A stretch of DNA of 64,000 bases, from positions 186,001 through 250,000 of the forward strand of contig JAMAHW010000007.1 of the NCBI GenBank assembly GCA_023627715.1. Direction: 5' to 3'. The position numbers and the translations under genes are program-made. Source of the stretch: Periconia sp. R9002 (lineage: Eukaryota > Ascomycota > Dothideomycetes > Pleosporales > Periconiaceae). This document shows, piece after piece, positions 10,718 through 22,499 of the stretch (positions are counted from its first letter, which is position 1; each line of letters begins with the position of its first letter). The notes under the pieces were generated by a model. The model was not told the origin of the DNA. It worked only from the letters and a program-made list of their open reading frames with translations, and did no database searches.

Positions 10718-10789
10718 GGGCTTGTGGTTTAGTGGTATAATACTCCCTTAGCATGGGAGTGGTCCTGGGTTCGATTCCCAGCAAGTCCA
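10718..10789 (+). tRNA. tRNA-Ala(AGC): tRNA-Ala (anticodon AGC)
   Basis: The sequence folds as a cloverleaf. The seven-base acceptor arm GGGCTTG pairs with CAAGTCC (one G-U), and the discriminator A is at 10789. The anticodon stem CTCCC/GGGAG encloses the loop TTAGCAT, anticodon AGC. The T arm is CTGGG/CCCAG with loop TTCGATT. Internal A and B boxes (TGGTTTAGTGG and GGTTCGATTCC) are intact. There is no intron and the CCA end is not encoded, as expected for a eukaryote. Confidence 0.96.
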
Positions 10790-10792
10790 CGA

Positions 10793-10799
10793 TTTTTTT
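10793..10799 (+). terminator. RNA polymerase III terminator
   Basis: A run of seven T begins four bases after the tRNA, the usual Pol III stop signal. Confidence 0.85.
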
Positions 10800-12350
10800 G
10801 CTGTCCGGTACTGTCGTTGCTGGTGAAAGTGGTGGAGTTTTGAACCATTTTTTTGTCGCTAAATTATTGCGGGATTAGTCACCTAGTTCTCATTACTAAG
10901 CTCCCTGTTCCTGAATTCTGGGAGCATTGTGCAGGGGCATTTTTTCTTTTTGTTTTCTGGAGGTTTAGAAGGTGGTCTACCTAACAATAAAATATGTCTA
11001 AAATAAATAATACAAACAAGGTGGGCGGCTTTAACAACAAAAAAGTGCAGGGGTATATTGCTCCCTAGGTTCTGGTCTCACAATAACTCCATGGCCCCCT
11101 TCTCTTGCAATTGTAGCCACAAAACTGGATGGCGTGAGAGTAGTGTCTAGAATGTAAATCTGCCCGACACATGCCTATACCTATCGTTGGATCCACTGAT
11201 GGTCTCAAGAGCTGTGTTGTTTCTATGACATGTGCATGTTTTGAGGATGCCTAGACCGTGAGAGAGAGAAAGAATCGTAGATGTATTGGGATCGTGGACA
11301 GTATCTGTGCCCGGGGAAGTCAACATCACGATCACAAGCAGGAATCAAGAGATCTAACTCGAAAATCATAAAGTCTTGTCATTCCCGTATTAAAAAAAAG
11401 AAGAACAACAACACAGAAACGATGTAAGAAAAGTTTCTCAGCTCTCTCTTTTAGAAAGCCTACTTACCCAATCCGACCATGGGGCAAAACACGCTACCAA
11501 TTCAAGAGAAACGCCTGGTGTGGGGAGCTTCAGGACATTGGAACCGAGACCAAAACACAAAAAGCAGCTCGGGATTTCGCAAATCATGCACACAACCTGT
11601 CCATCACCATTTTTTCCGCGCCATTCTTTCTATCTCGTTCCACTCGCGCACATGCATACACCGACAGCTCCAAAGAGCACGGAGTATATAAAGGAAAAGA
11701 GGAGAAAAGAAAGAGGGGGATAGGATCAAGAATAAACAAGTCGAAGAGAAGACTAAGCAGGACAAGATGTTGAAGGTGTTGGCGGGGATATCCTCTTTTC
11801 CTCTACTCCCGATTTTGGTTTCGAACATGGAAAATCGAGGAGTCGTGAAGCGCAAAAAATAGCGCTGGGAAATTTGCAATCCACAGCTCCACCATTCCAG
11901 TCCGTTCCATTCCATATGATACAAGAAATTAGGGTGTGGTATGAGCAGAGCAGAAACGCAAAAGAACAATGGCCGCCCAGAATAGAATAGGGAATAGGAG
12001 AGATACTGGCTAACTTCAAGAGTGGCCAGCGGCACCGGCGGAAGATTGATGAGGGAACATGAGGAAATTGGCAAATAATATGCCGTGCCAAAGCAAGCAA
12101 GAACAATGCACCGTCATCCCGAACACAAATCCAAAATCTTGTAGGATAGAATCCCCAACACCGAATGAGAGAGAATGCGTCCAAATGCCCGCCTTTAAGA
12201 AGCACGAAACGACAAAGGAGGAACACCAGTAGCGTATGACTGATAACATGACCGTGGCCAAGTATGTGAAGAACAAACATGAAGATTGCAACGCCGCGCT
12301 GTATATGATGGGGTATGATGAAGAGATGCAAAACAGCAGCGAGAAAAGGC
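10800..12350. other. Intergenic, 3' flank of ptaB
   Basis: About 1.5 kb between the tRNA and the ptaB stop codon. The right 750 bp are purine-rich on the + strand and probably form a long 3' UTR of ptaB. Open frames on the opposite strand are low-complexity and show no domain. Confidence 0.4.
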
Positions 12351-14903
12351 TCAGTTACCGCCTTTTATTCTCTTGTTGCCTCCTACCCTCGGGCTCGCTT
12401 TGACCTTGGGTGCGCCGTTGATGTCTCCACCACCGTCATTATCATCCTTCATAGCTGTACTTCTCCGCCGCTTATGGTTCAGACTTGGGGAAGTGTTCAT
12501 ACTTGCAGCGTTGCTGCTTTGGCTCAGTTGATTGGCCATGGGGAGGGATGCAGGTGACGGCGTGTGATTTTGTTGCATGAGCTGTGGGGAACTCATATTG
12601 CCGTTCGGAAGCAATTGGTTCTGTAACGCGGGTGACATGAATTGTTGATTTGGTTGCATACCAGGCGGCATGTTCGGTGTCCGAGCCCCTGGAGGCATTC
12701 CTGGCTGTGGAGGTTGCTGCATGCCCTGGCCTGGAGGCATATTTCCAGATTGCATCCGAGCAGATTGCACCGCGCACCATTGGTCCATTGCTTGTCCTGG
12801 GGTGTATTTTTCTTGCTCAACGTAGTACGTCATCAGACTGCTCATAGTGTTCATCGTTTCGTAAATCTACTGCGGGTGAGCAGAGAAACTTGCATATGGT
12901 TGGCCAGTCGAGCTTACCTCAAGATAATGATGAAGTTGCTGGGGCAGGCCGAAGAGCGATATTTCAGCTTGAGGCAATCTTGACATTGGCATTGACGGTT
13001 CCGCAGGAGCCTGTGGCATTCGATTTTGCTTCTGCTTCGCATTCTTGTTCATGCGCGGCGATTGCTGTGCATTTAGTTGATTGACCTCTTCTTGCGCAAA
13101 CAAAGGCTCCAATATAGAGCGAGGGATGTATTGCTGATGGCTGGACGCCTCAAACTGCAGCCACTCCATCTTCTCGTTTCCATTCGCCCAGAAAGCTGTA
13201 AGTTTACCGGGGCACACAACCTATATGGGGATCAGTCAAAGATCAAACGTGCCTCTTGACGCTGCAAGCATACCTGAATCTGGTTTTTGTACGTGTAAAT
13301 AAACTTGGCCCGGTCACATGTCACCTTGGTCTCCGATCCCCCATTCTTTTCTGCCGCACCATCTAACGTAATCTGAAGATGGTCTACGTCGGAACTGAAC
13401 TGGGTGAAGAAATATCGAGGTAACGCAGCAGCCACAATTTCAAACTGTTTGGATCGCTCAGGGCTGGCTACCGTGTGGATAAAAGAGCCGGTCTCGGAGA
13501 AGAACTTGTTCACGAACTCCTTCCACACTTCGATGCGATTTATATCGCTGCCGCGAGATGACTAGAACCGGTTAGCGCATCTTCAATGATTCTAGGGATG
13601 GAATCCGCCTACACTAAATCTACCAAGTTGATCCACAAAATTCATGAGTTTCAATGTACCTTGACCGCTGGCCGATGCCTGTTGCTGTTGCTGATGCTGT
13701 CTCATCATTGCGAGTTGCCGTGCTTGGGACATTTGAGCAGCATGGGCTTGTTGGGGGTTCATGGGTTGAGTCCTCTGCTGTACTTGCTGTTGGTTCTGTG
13801 GACCCTGATTTGGCTGCTGAGCTTGTTGTTGCTGAGCTTGCTGTTGTTGTTGCTGGGCTTGCTGGTGCTGGGCTTGCTGTTGAGCCTGTGCCTGCTGCTG
13901 CTGAGCCTGCTGCTGTTGGGCTTGTGCCTGGGCTTGAGCCTGTTGCTGATTTTGCTGTTCTTGCATGGCAGAAGGTGGGTTTGGAGCGGCTGTTTGCTGT
14001 GGAGGTTGAGGGCCTGATTGCGGGGGTTGTTGTGGAGTCGATTGAGGAGCTGGTGATGCTTGCCCTTGATGGCTCATCGCGGAATGAGGACGGAGGGGTT
14101 GCCCTGGCTGAGGTTGCGAAGTGGGAGGTCCCTGACTCCCGGGTTGGCTGTGGTTGCTCTGCTGGGAATGCACAGGTTGCATGGATATCGATTGCTGTTG
14201 CTGCTGCTGCTGCATCTGTTGTGCCTGTTGTTGTTGAACTTGTTGCTGCTGCTGAGCATGTGCAGCTTGAGCTTGGGCATGAGCTTGAGCTTGTTGTTGA
14301 GCGTGAGCCATAGCGGCCTGGGGGTGGCTAGTGGCTTGTTGCTGCTGCTGCTGCAAATGCTGCTGTTGTTGCAGTGCGCGCAGATTTGGAGTTAGCATGA
14401 CTTGATTGCCCATACCCTGCTGCATGGCAGCAAGATGCTGCGGGTTCATCTGGCCTGCCATGTGTTGGGGAAATCCGATAGCTCCCATTCCGTTTTGCTG
14501 AGCGAGCATTTGCGCTTGCTGGCGTTGCTGCATCATTGCTTGCTGTTGGGTTCTCTGGGCCATGATTTGCGGTGTCACTGTAAAGTAAATAGTTAGCCAA
14601 GTGCACAAGTTGGTATTGGAATTGTTACAAGAACTCACTCATATGCTGCTGCTGCTGTTGCTGCTGGAACATTTGCTGTGCCTGCTGGGGTTGCAGATGC
14701 GATAGAGCATGCGCGGTTGGCCCCATTCCTGGCTGCATGCCCATCATGGGACCTGCCTGGCTGGCAGGACCGTTAGGACCTGACACGCCGGGGTGCATCG
14801 GCATGCCCTGTGGCATGGGATGGCCAGGACCAGGACCACCCATCATATGCCCTTGAGGCATTGGCATGCCGGGTTGTTGTGGGAATTGCGTTGCTTGCAT
14901 CAT
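12351..14903 (-). CDS. ptaB: Gln-rich LIM-domain-binding transcriptional cofactor (PtaB/Mfg1 type)
   Basis: Five exons on the minus strand: 14639-14903, 13613-14577, 13274-13561, 12918-13220 and 12351-12866, giving 778 residues. All joins are in phase and introns are 51-61 bp. The first ~400 residues are Met/Pro/Gly- then Gln/Ala-rich. The central part (about 380-600) matches the LIM-domain-binding (Ldb1/SEUSS-like) order: LMNFVDQLGRFS, DINRIEVWKEFVNKFF, ALPRYFFTQF, then KLTAFWANGNEKMEWLQFE. A Pro/Met/Gln-rich region follows, ending in basic patches (NHKRRRS, GGNKRIKG) that could act in nuclear import. In Aspergillus, PtaB works with SomA in adhesion and development; in yeast Mfg1 works with Flo8 and Mss11. 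The same role is inferred here. The exon 2 donor (GTAGGC) was chosen for phase and is weaker than the others. Confidence 0.88.
13680..14560 (-). repeat. CAG/CAA-rich polyglutamine-coding tract in ptaB
   Basis: This long interrupted run of CAG/CAA/GCC codons encodes Gln/Ala stretches. It is probably length-variable between strains and a source of false open frames on the opposite strand. Confidence 0.85.
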
Positions 14904-17499
14904 CTTGATAGGGACAGAAGACGCGACCTGCCGTTATGGCAAGATCCGACGACGTAATAGAGAGACGGGGTTGGTGGTATGCGATGCACGAAGGCGTCAA
15001 CTCTGGAGGGCAACGGGGAAGCGAGATAGAGTGAGGATAAGCTAGAGCGATCGACTGTGCATACCCGTGGGGTAGAAAGGATGTCGAGGTGAGGATGATA
15101 CGACGAGGGTACGCACGCACGCTGTACAACTCAGTGGGAACCAGGTACGCGACGAGGTTGACTAGACGCTGATGGTTGTCCGTCGTGTCCAAAAAGCCGA
15201 ATCTGGTACAAAAGACCAACGGGGTGGATGACAGAGGCTTCCGGGCCGTGCAGGGCAGATGTCGCGATCGGCGCGATGGGTGCTGTCCTACCGATGACGG
15301 GTGGGTGCCCGGCTGAGGGTGCGGCGTCGGCGGCGTCAACGACGACGTGTACTGTGGTGAAGGAGAGGAGCGCAAGAGAGCGCACGCGATCGAGAGTGCG
15401 GGAGCGAAGAGAAGGGCAGGGGAGATGGCGAGGGCGATGAGGGCGGCGTGGGTTGGTGGTGTCAGAGTCGTGCGGTGGAATCAATCGTCGCGCATGCGTC
15501 CCACTCAACTCAGGCAGGCTGGGGGGATAAGCCGTGCGGTGAAGGTGGAGTCGAGATGTCGCTGAGGGCAGCCCGTCGAGGCTCCTGGACGGCAGCAAGA
15601 GGGCAGCGCAGTACAACGGCTCGGGCGCGTCGTGGGCAGCGAAGCTTCGACGGTCGAAGGCCGCTCAAGGAGCAGTCGATAGTGGAGATGTGGTGAGAGA
15701 TGGGATATGGGTGCATGCCTGGTCAAGAGACGCCGATCGAGCCTGCCCTCCAGGGGCCGTTCCTTTCGTTACAGAAAGGCTGGGCGCGTAATAAATTATA
15801 TCAAATTAAAACCAGCCAGTAGCAACAAATGATAGCAAACCGTACCTCACACCCCACCGCTAGGTAGTACCCCGACCACGGCTCCCACTCGACGCATAAA
15901 AGACCTACACACATGGCTGCAACGCGCCCACAAAAGTAATAATCATACCTATTCACAACAGCAATCGGCAGCCTTCTATGATGCGCAGATTGCTCGCGCT
16001 GCCGCGTATCGGGCACATTGGCGATGCTGAGCAAGCAGCCGCAAAAAATACCGCTAGCCATTGATCACCTCATGCTGCGCCTTGGCGTGCCAACGCACCG
16101 AAATGGACTAGGGCGTGCAGCTTTTAACCCAACTTTTTCCATCACCCTACAGACTTTCTTCACGATCCTTCATCTTCCGCTTCTCTTCACCATCTTCTTC
16201 CTACCCTTCACCCTTTGCTATTCATATATTTCTGAGCTTCGTACGCAGCAGCAGAGCATCTTTTCATTCACGCAGGTCAGGTCAGCATGTGGCCGCTGTG
16301 CCGTTGCCGCGCGCGGTGACTTTACCCATCAGCCGTCTGCTGATGGGAAGAAATTTGCCAGTAAGTTTGCCTGCCTCTCACCACCCGCACCCGCCCGAGT
16401 GAGGATACTTCAGTCTACTTCTTTTCCATACCGAGTCGACCATGAAGACATCGATGCTGTTTCGGGTGCCTGTCGCAGGGCGCCTGCTACTTGCCAGTAC
16501 TTTCGTCTGACACCGTGTCTTGCCAATCATATTTTCATCACGCTGCCAAAAGCCATGTGCTGACCGCAAAACAGATCCGTTGTAGAGGGATAGCGCTGTA
16601 CACGCAGTCCCCCCACTCGCTTTGCTTTGGCGATGGTCTTGCATGCCTCACGCGGCCAACGAGAGGCTTGAGTCGTGTTGATTGTGGCGGCATGTTGCTC
16701 GATTAACAAATCTCCAGTTAGCTCCCTGTAGCAGCTTCTTTGCAAGGTCAGTGGGCTTTTTTCTTTTCACATTCCACTTTTTTTTTTCATGATGAAAACC
16801 ATTCCACATTCGCAGTTTCCACGCTAGCCGTCAACAAGAACCTAACTTAGACGGTCGATGAGCGTTCAACCTTCCTTGGATGTCTGATTTTACTTCCCTG
16901 CTCTTTTATCCACATGCTACTATATGTTGCTCATTGCTAACGGCATACTCAGGACTTGCATAAATCACGAACTGTTCTTCGCGAGCAAACTGTACCCTGA
17001 TGCACATAGTGGGCCAACCTATTTGGCTTGTAGATACATTTAGATAGATTGAAATCAACCCATATTCACATACTGCAAAATCCCGTCTTTGTGTACGATT
17101 AAACCTGGTGACTGAACTGCTATTGCCCCCCAGGTCGTTCGAGTGAATTAACATACGTATGTACTTCAGGGTGTATCATGGCATTTTCACGATAACTATG
17201 GAGAATCCACCTGCTTAAAAAATCATTCAAATTCTAGCAGTATGCGCTATATTGGGCGTATACGCAGCTACGCAATATAAGAGCCAACATTCCGAGTGAG
17301 AGTTTTGGCTCGTGATTAGGTCATCCCTGCACTGACGTTTCGTGCTAGACGCTAATGCTGGTTAGAGCTCCTCCCACCTTGACCGCATAGCTCCAGTATC
17401 TCCAACCCGCAAGCAAAGCACACAGTCTGCTGCGGTCCGACCTCCCCACGAAAAACCACCTCTCCCCTCCAGACGCAGATACTCGACAATACCGCCATC
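14904..17499. other. Divergent intergenic region between ptaB and VMA2
   Basis: About 2.6 kb. The 850 bp next to ptaB (14904-15760) are GC-rich and probably a long 5' leader or promoter of ptaB. The middle has pyrimidine-rich runs (16130-16260), and the right side is AT-rich and leads to VMA2. Open frames here are compositional; I support no gene. Confidence 0.4.
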
Positions 17500-19389
17500 A
17501 TGCCTGACGTTGTTGATCCCCGTATGATGTCGGTCCAGCCCCGAATACGCTACAACACCATCGGAGGTGTCAATGGGCCATTGGTTATTCTCGAAAGTGT
17601 ACGTCGATAAGAGCCGTTTCACGTATGATTCGGAAGCTGATAGTTTTTTCGCGCAGGTCAAATTTCCCAAATACAACGAAATTGTGTCCCTGACACTACC
17701 TGACGGTAGCGAACGTTCTGGGCAAGTACTTGAAGCCAGAGGTACGCTTCCCGATTCCCGACATGTGGCATGGCTGCTAACAACGACCAGGAAACAGGGC
17801 TGTCGTTCAGGTAGATATAGCCTGACTTATCTCAATCGACTCCGTTTCTCATCTCAGCGCAGGTCTTCGAAGGCACATCAGGCATCGATGTCAAGAAGGT
17901 ACATACGTCATTGCCTTGAATCTGGACATATCTAATAATGGGTAGACTAAAGTCGAGTTTACCGGCCACAGCCTAAAGCTGGGTGTGTCCGAGGACATGT
18001 TGGGTCGTATCTTTGATGGCTCGGGTAGAGCTATCGACAAAGGTCCCAAGGTGCTTGCAGAGGACTATCTCGATATCAACGGCAGTCCTATCAACCCATA
18101 CTCGCGAGTACGTCTAGCTACGTTCGTTTCGCCCTCCATGAGCTGATCGCATGCCTGCAGGTATACCCCGAAGAGATGATCTCCACTGGAATTTCAGCTA
18201 TCGACACCATGAACTCCATCGCTCGTGGCCAGAAGATCCCCATCTTCTCCGCATCCGGTCTACCGCACAACGAAATCGCTGCGCAAATTTGTCGACAGGC
18301 ATCTCTAGTTGGAAAGCCCACAAAGGATGTTCATGATGGGCATGAAGACAACTTCTCTATTGTTTTTGGTGCTATGGGTGTGAACTTGGAAACGAGTCGT
18401 TTCTTTACCAGGGATTTCGAGGAGAACGGCAGTATGGAACGTGTCACTTTGTTCCTCAATTTGGCAAATGACCCAACGTAAGTTGCCCTCTATGTATGCA
18501 TGGCATACAACTAATACGCTGCAGTATCGAACGTATCATTACTCCCCGTCTTGCCCTGACCACCGCCGAATACTACGCATACCAACTCGAAAAGCACGTC
18601 TTAGTCATTCTTACTGACTTGTCCTCCTACTGTGATGCTCTACGTGAGGTCTCCGCCGCCCGTGAAGAGGTGCCTGGTCGACGTGGTTACCCCGGTTACA
18701 TGTACACGGATTTGTCCACCATTTACGAACGTGCTGGTCGTGTGGAAGGACGCAACGGCTCCATTACTCAGATCCCCATTTTGACTATGCCTAACGACGG
18801 TACGACATAACCTGCCGACTTATATAGGACTCACTGACACATAACAGATATCACCCACCCCATTCCTGACCTTACGGGCTATATTACCGAAGGTCAAATT
18901 TTCATTGACCGTCAACTCGACAACAAGGGTATTTACCCACCCATCAACGTGCTTCCCTCTCTATCCCGTCTGATGAAGTCTGCCATTGGCGCAAAACGCA
19001 CGCGCGGGGATCACGGCGATGTTTCGAACCAGCTGTACGCCAAATACGCCATCGGTCGTGATGCTGCAGCCATGAAGGCTGTTGTTGGTGAAGAGGCTCT
19101 GTCGTCCGAGGACAAGCTTTCGCTTGAGTTCTTGGACAAATTTGAACGTACATTCATTGCACAGTCTGCTTACGAGTCGCGATCTATCTTCGAGTCTTTA
19201 GATCTTGCTTGGTCACTGCTCAGGATCTATCCCAAGGAGTTGCTTAACCGTATTCCCGCCAAGGTTTTGGATGAGTACTATGCTAGGAGTGGCGGCCGGG
19301 AGAACAGGAAAGAGAAGAAGGGCAGCAAGGACACAAGGGACAATTCTGGTGAAGGAGCATCGCAAGGTGAGAACTTGATTGATGTATAA
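17500..19389 (+). CDS. VMA2: V-type proton ATPase subunit B
   Basis: Eight exons: 17500-17598, 17657-17741, 17791-17810, 17863-17898, 17946-18107, 18161-18477, 18525-18799 and 18848-19389. They give 511 residues, the usual length for the family. Two exons are only 20 and 36 nt, yet the joined frame follows the conserved protein without gaps. Subunit B alternates with catalytic subunit A in the V1 head that drives proton pumping into vacuoles and other acidic compartments. Visible landmarks are the N-terminal barrel ([18 protein letters not shown]), [14 protein letters not shown], the degenerate nucleotide loop [11 protein letters not shown] in place of a P-loop, and [25 protein letters not shown]. 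The C-terminal tail is Lys/Ser/Gly-rich and ends ENLIDV. A housekeeping gene. Confidence 0.97.
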
Positions 19390-20491
19390 AGTAAGGTTCC
19401 GTACCCGTTCCCTATTCCTTATAGATCATGATTGCGATTGGAGGATGATGTGTAACATTGGCGGAGCGTTAATGTGCGGTTACTTTGGTGTTAGTTGAAT
19501 GTATATGCAACCTGCTCATTTGAGATTATTCCTTGCTGCCCCAATATGTGAATGTCTGATAACGACGCACGCTTTTCGTGGCGATTCTTATTTGGAAAGT
19601 CAAGTACCTATTCTGTTGACTGACCTTTCGAGATTGGTTCAAAATTGCTTGAGAATGATGCCTTCGTACGTTCCAACGCTTTGAGCATGCTTGTCCGTCT
19701 CTGTTCTAATGTTTGGTTACTCATTGGCTACATACTCTTCCAATCAGGCCCTCGCACGCATGTTGAGTCCAGCCAGAACGCCAACTGTTAGGGCATCCTA
19801 AACGAACTACATGTACCCATTAAAATTAGACATATGCGAGTCTAAGTAGAGAGATGCCCTATCTTTAGTGTTGCTTCTACAAACAAATAATCTTAAAATT
19901 TCTGTCCGCACAATGTGGAATCGAATTTGCTCCAATGGGTGATTTGCGAAAAAAGAATACAACCCACCAAGCTCGGAGATTTGACGGTCAACAACCGTGC
20001 AGGGCGACAATTTTTTTTATCGGTCAGTTACGCAACTGCGCTGCTGCCAATTGGGACGTGCCTTTATCCATGATTCCATATTTTGATTCCCAATCGTATC
20101 TTTGATCATGAGCCGCGTATTCTTCAGTACTGCCGAGGCTCAGGAATTGTGGAACCAGCCGTCAATGCTCGAGCGCAGATAGGCACTGACATCAGCATGC
20201 AACCACGCAGGAAAAGGAGATGCAATGATAGGTAAGTGTGGATCCTCTGAAGTAGGCCCTTTTCCTTGTCATTGGAAGCCTCGGCACGAATTGAAGAAGA
20301 AATGTTGTGGGTACAATGACACCTTGATTTTTGTTGAGGTAGTCTCCGAATGAATGAAACAAAAGAAAAATGCTCCTAGCGGGGAAAAATTCGAATCTGG
20401 TAGTACATCATTTGCCCCCCTTTAACACCTTCGAAATTGCGACCCTTGTCCAATTACCCTCTCTAGAAGTCTAAACAAATGAAATAGGTGA
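19390..20491. other. Convergent intergenic region, nothing recognised
   Basis: About 1.1 kb between two convergent 3' ends (VMA2 and the b5-reductase). No coding signal seen. Confidence 0.45.
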
Positions 20492-21913
20492 TTAGAAGCA
20501 GAAAATATCGTCGTTCATCCTGGAAATAGCACCCGGTGCATTTGCGCCCAACGACACCAAAGCCTTCTTGGAAGCATTGACCATACCAGGAGGCCCGCAC
20601 AGCATGAATTTGACATCAGGTCCCGGCGCTGGCAGCTTCTCCCTCATCACATCTGCCGTAACGAACCCGCTCCCATAGGTCCACCCCTGCGGTGGTCGGT
20701 CGAGCATGTACCATAGCTTGAAGTTCTTGGGGTACCTCCTCGCAAAGGTCTCAAGCTCTTTTCTCATCAAAATATCGCTTTCCGTCTGGTTGGCGAGGAT
20801 TAACGAGACTTCGGTCGTGTCGGTCTCGTGCTCGCAGATGGCGCGGATGAGTTGGTACATGGGCGTGAGACCTGTGCCTCCGGCAATCATTCCAATCTTT
20901 TTGCAGTGTCCGACTTGATATTTCATGGCACCCTTGGGGCCTCGGAAAAGGACTTCGTCGCCGACTTTGAGCTGCGAGAAGTATTTTCCGGTCAGTTGGC
21001 CGTCTGGGTATATTTTGATGACGAGCTCGAGCACGCCAAGGTCGAGATTGTTGGATGTAGGTGTGTAGGACCTTTGGACGGTTTTGCCGTCGATTGTTGC
21101 TTTGACTGAGACGTGCTGTCCGATTGGAAGTCCCACGACGTCTCGCGGTCCTGGGAGTTTGAAGACATATCGGAACACGTTTGAAGATAGTTGATCAATC
21201 CGTGCGACTTTGAGTCCTTTGAATTCTTTCGGGTCGAGGAACCCCTTGACGAGGTGGGGATTCGTTGGCTCCGTGAAAGGTTGCGCTTTTCTGCGTGGTG
21301 GGTATTTCCCAAAGCCTGAATCGACGTGTGTGAATTTCGATAGTTTGTTGCCAACATATCCAGCGGCTATGGTGGAGACGATGCTTGCCACTGCAAAACC
21401 ACTGAGGAACGGGCTGTTGGTTGGAACAGGTAGTTTTGAAATATCGGGCAAGAATTTGTCCCCATATGCAGAGACAGTGTATCCGGCTGCTGCGAGAGAT
21501 AGCGATGCTGCTACTACTTTCACTGCAGTTGATGATGGAGATCCTTTGGCTGGCGTCACTGGAGCCGCGACTTGTTGGACCAGCTTAACCGCAGTGGAGC
21601 GCTTCGCCTTCCAGTCGGAAACTGTACCAACTATATAGGATTCCAGGATCTCGTTTGCATCTTCAGAATGGCCAACTTCGTCGTAATCTGAAGATGCGTC
21701 TTTGCCGGCCACATCTCGAAGCACATCGGCGCCTCCAGGATGATCTTTTGCATACTCCGTCACATTATATACTGTTATACAGCAGTCAGTCTAAGTACTT
21801 TAAAGCATACTTTTACGATATGACTTACCTTTCCCGTGTATTATAACCCAAAGATCTTCTTTCGTTGAATGTGCGGCGACATCTTCTACGGTGAAGGCAG
21901 GTAGTTCTGACAT
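20492..21913 (-). CDS. Cytochrome b5 / NADH-cytochrome b5 reductase fusion protein
   Basis: Exons 21829-21913 and 20492-21771 on the minus strand, 454 residues. The intron (21772-21828) has a GTAAGT donor and joins in phase 1. Residues 1-85 are a cytochrome b5 domain with heme ligands His39 in HPGG and His63 in VGHSED. Two hydrophobic segments follow (about 111-130 and 150-168) and may anchor the protein. The C-terminal ~255 residues are a ferredoxin-reductase-type module: RSYTPTS binds FAD, GGTGLTPMYQ binds NAD(P)H, and CGPPGM lies near the end. The protein should pass electrons from NAD(P)H through FAD to its own heme and on to an acceptor such as a desaturase, hydroxylase or P450. It is head to head with the P450 gene (586 bp apart), so that is a candidate partner. 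Assignment is firm; the acceptor is inference. Confidence 0.93.
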
Positions 21914-22499
21914 GGCTGCAAAAATGAAAACTGCGAAACGATGAAGAAATGTGTATAGATGGGGGCAACATCTAAGTACCACAGGGCTCTTTTCACTTCA
22001 CCAGTTGACCTCAGCAACACTGCATTGCGAAACCTCGGCCGATGGACGTTCTGTGCTTTGAACACAGAAACCCCTTTTGGACGGACCATTTTTTTGGCGC
22101 TACACCCGTTCGCGTAGTTGACCGTTCCACAAGAGGCAACCTCCCTCAAGGTAAACATGCCTCGGTATCTTCGAATTCGCCATGAGACGAATCGATCCCT
22201 GCTAGGCGAATAAGATAAGACCTACAACGACTTTCATTTGCCTGACAACGGGTGGGCCCGAGAAAAATCCTCTCCTTTTCCACGATGTGGTCCTGTCGAC
22301 GCAGGGATGTGCGAATTCAGCATTCCGTCTCGGCCGATGGAGCGTTGCTGCATTTTGCTGGTCTCAGCGTGATTGTCAATGACACTGCATCACATGAATG
22401 TGAACCCTTAAAATAGCTTGAGTCGCTGGCACTTTTATTATCTTTACTTTCCAGTCGTCTTCTTCCTTGTTGTAATTCAAGGCTAATATTAAAAAAAAA
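21914..22499. promoter_or_regulatory. Shared divergent promoter, b5-reductase and P450
   Basis: 586 bp between two head-to-head start codons. It must hold the upstream regions of both genes. I recognise no specific factor site. A run of ten A abuts the P450 ATG. Confidence 0.6.

Noticed and set aside
10542..10790. Minus-strand open frame containing a GIEPRT-like run
   Set aside because: It is the reverse complement of the tRNA-Ala gene, a well-known source of false proteins.
11604..12331. Hydrophobic open frames (156 and 192 codons) on the minus strand
   Set aside because: They lie in the purine-rich 3' flank of ptaB; the Leu/Phe/Cys richness follows from base composition and no domain is seen.
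13586..14395. Plus-strand Leu/Val/Ala-rich open frames
   Set aside because: They are the complement of the CAG repeats in ptaB.
14773..15616. Minus-strand open frames of 161-200 codons upstream of ptaB
   Set aside because: Composition is Arg/Pro/His-rich as expected of GC-rich leader DNA, and one overlaps ptaB exon 1 in another frame.
16018..16563. 181-codon plus-strand open frame
   Set aside because: It opens through a pyrimidine-rich stretch (Phe/Leu/Ser run) with no conserved features and no splice signals extending it.
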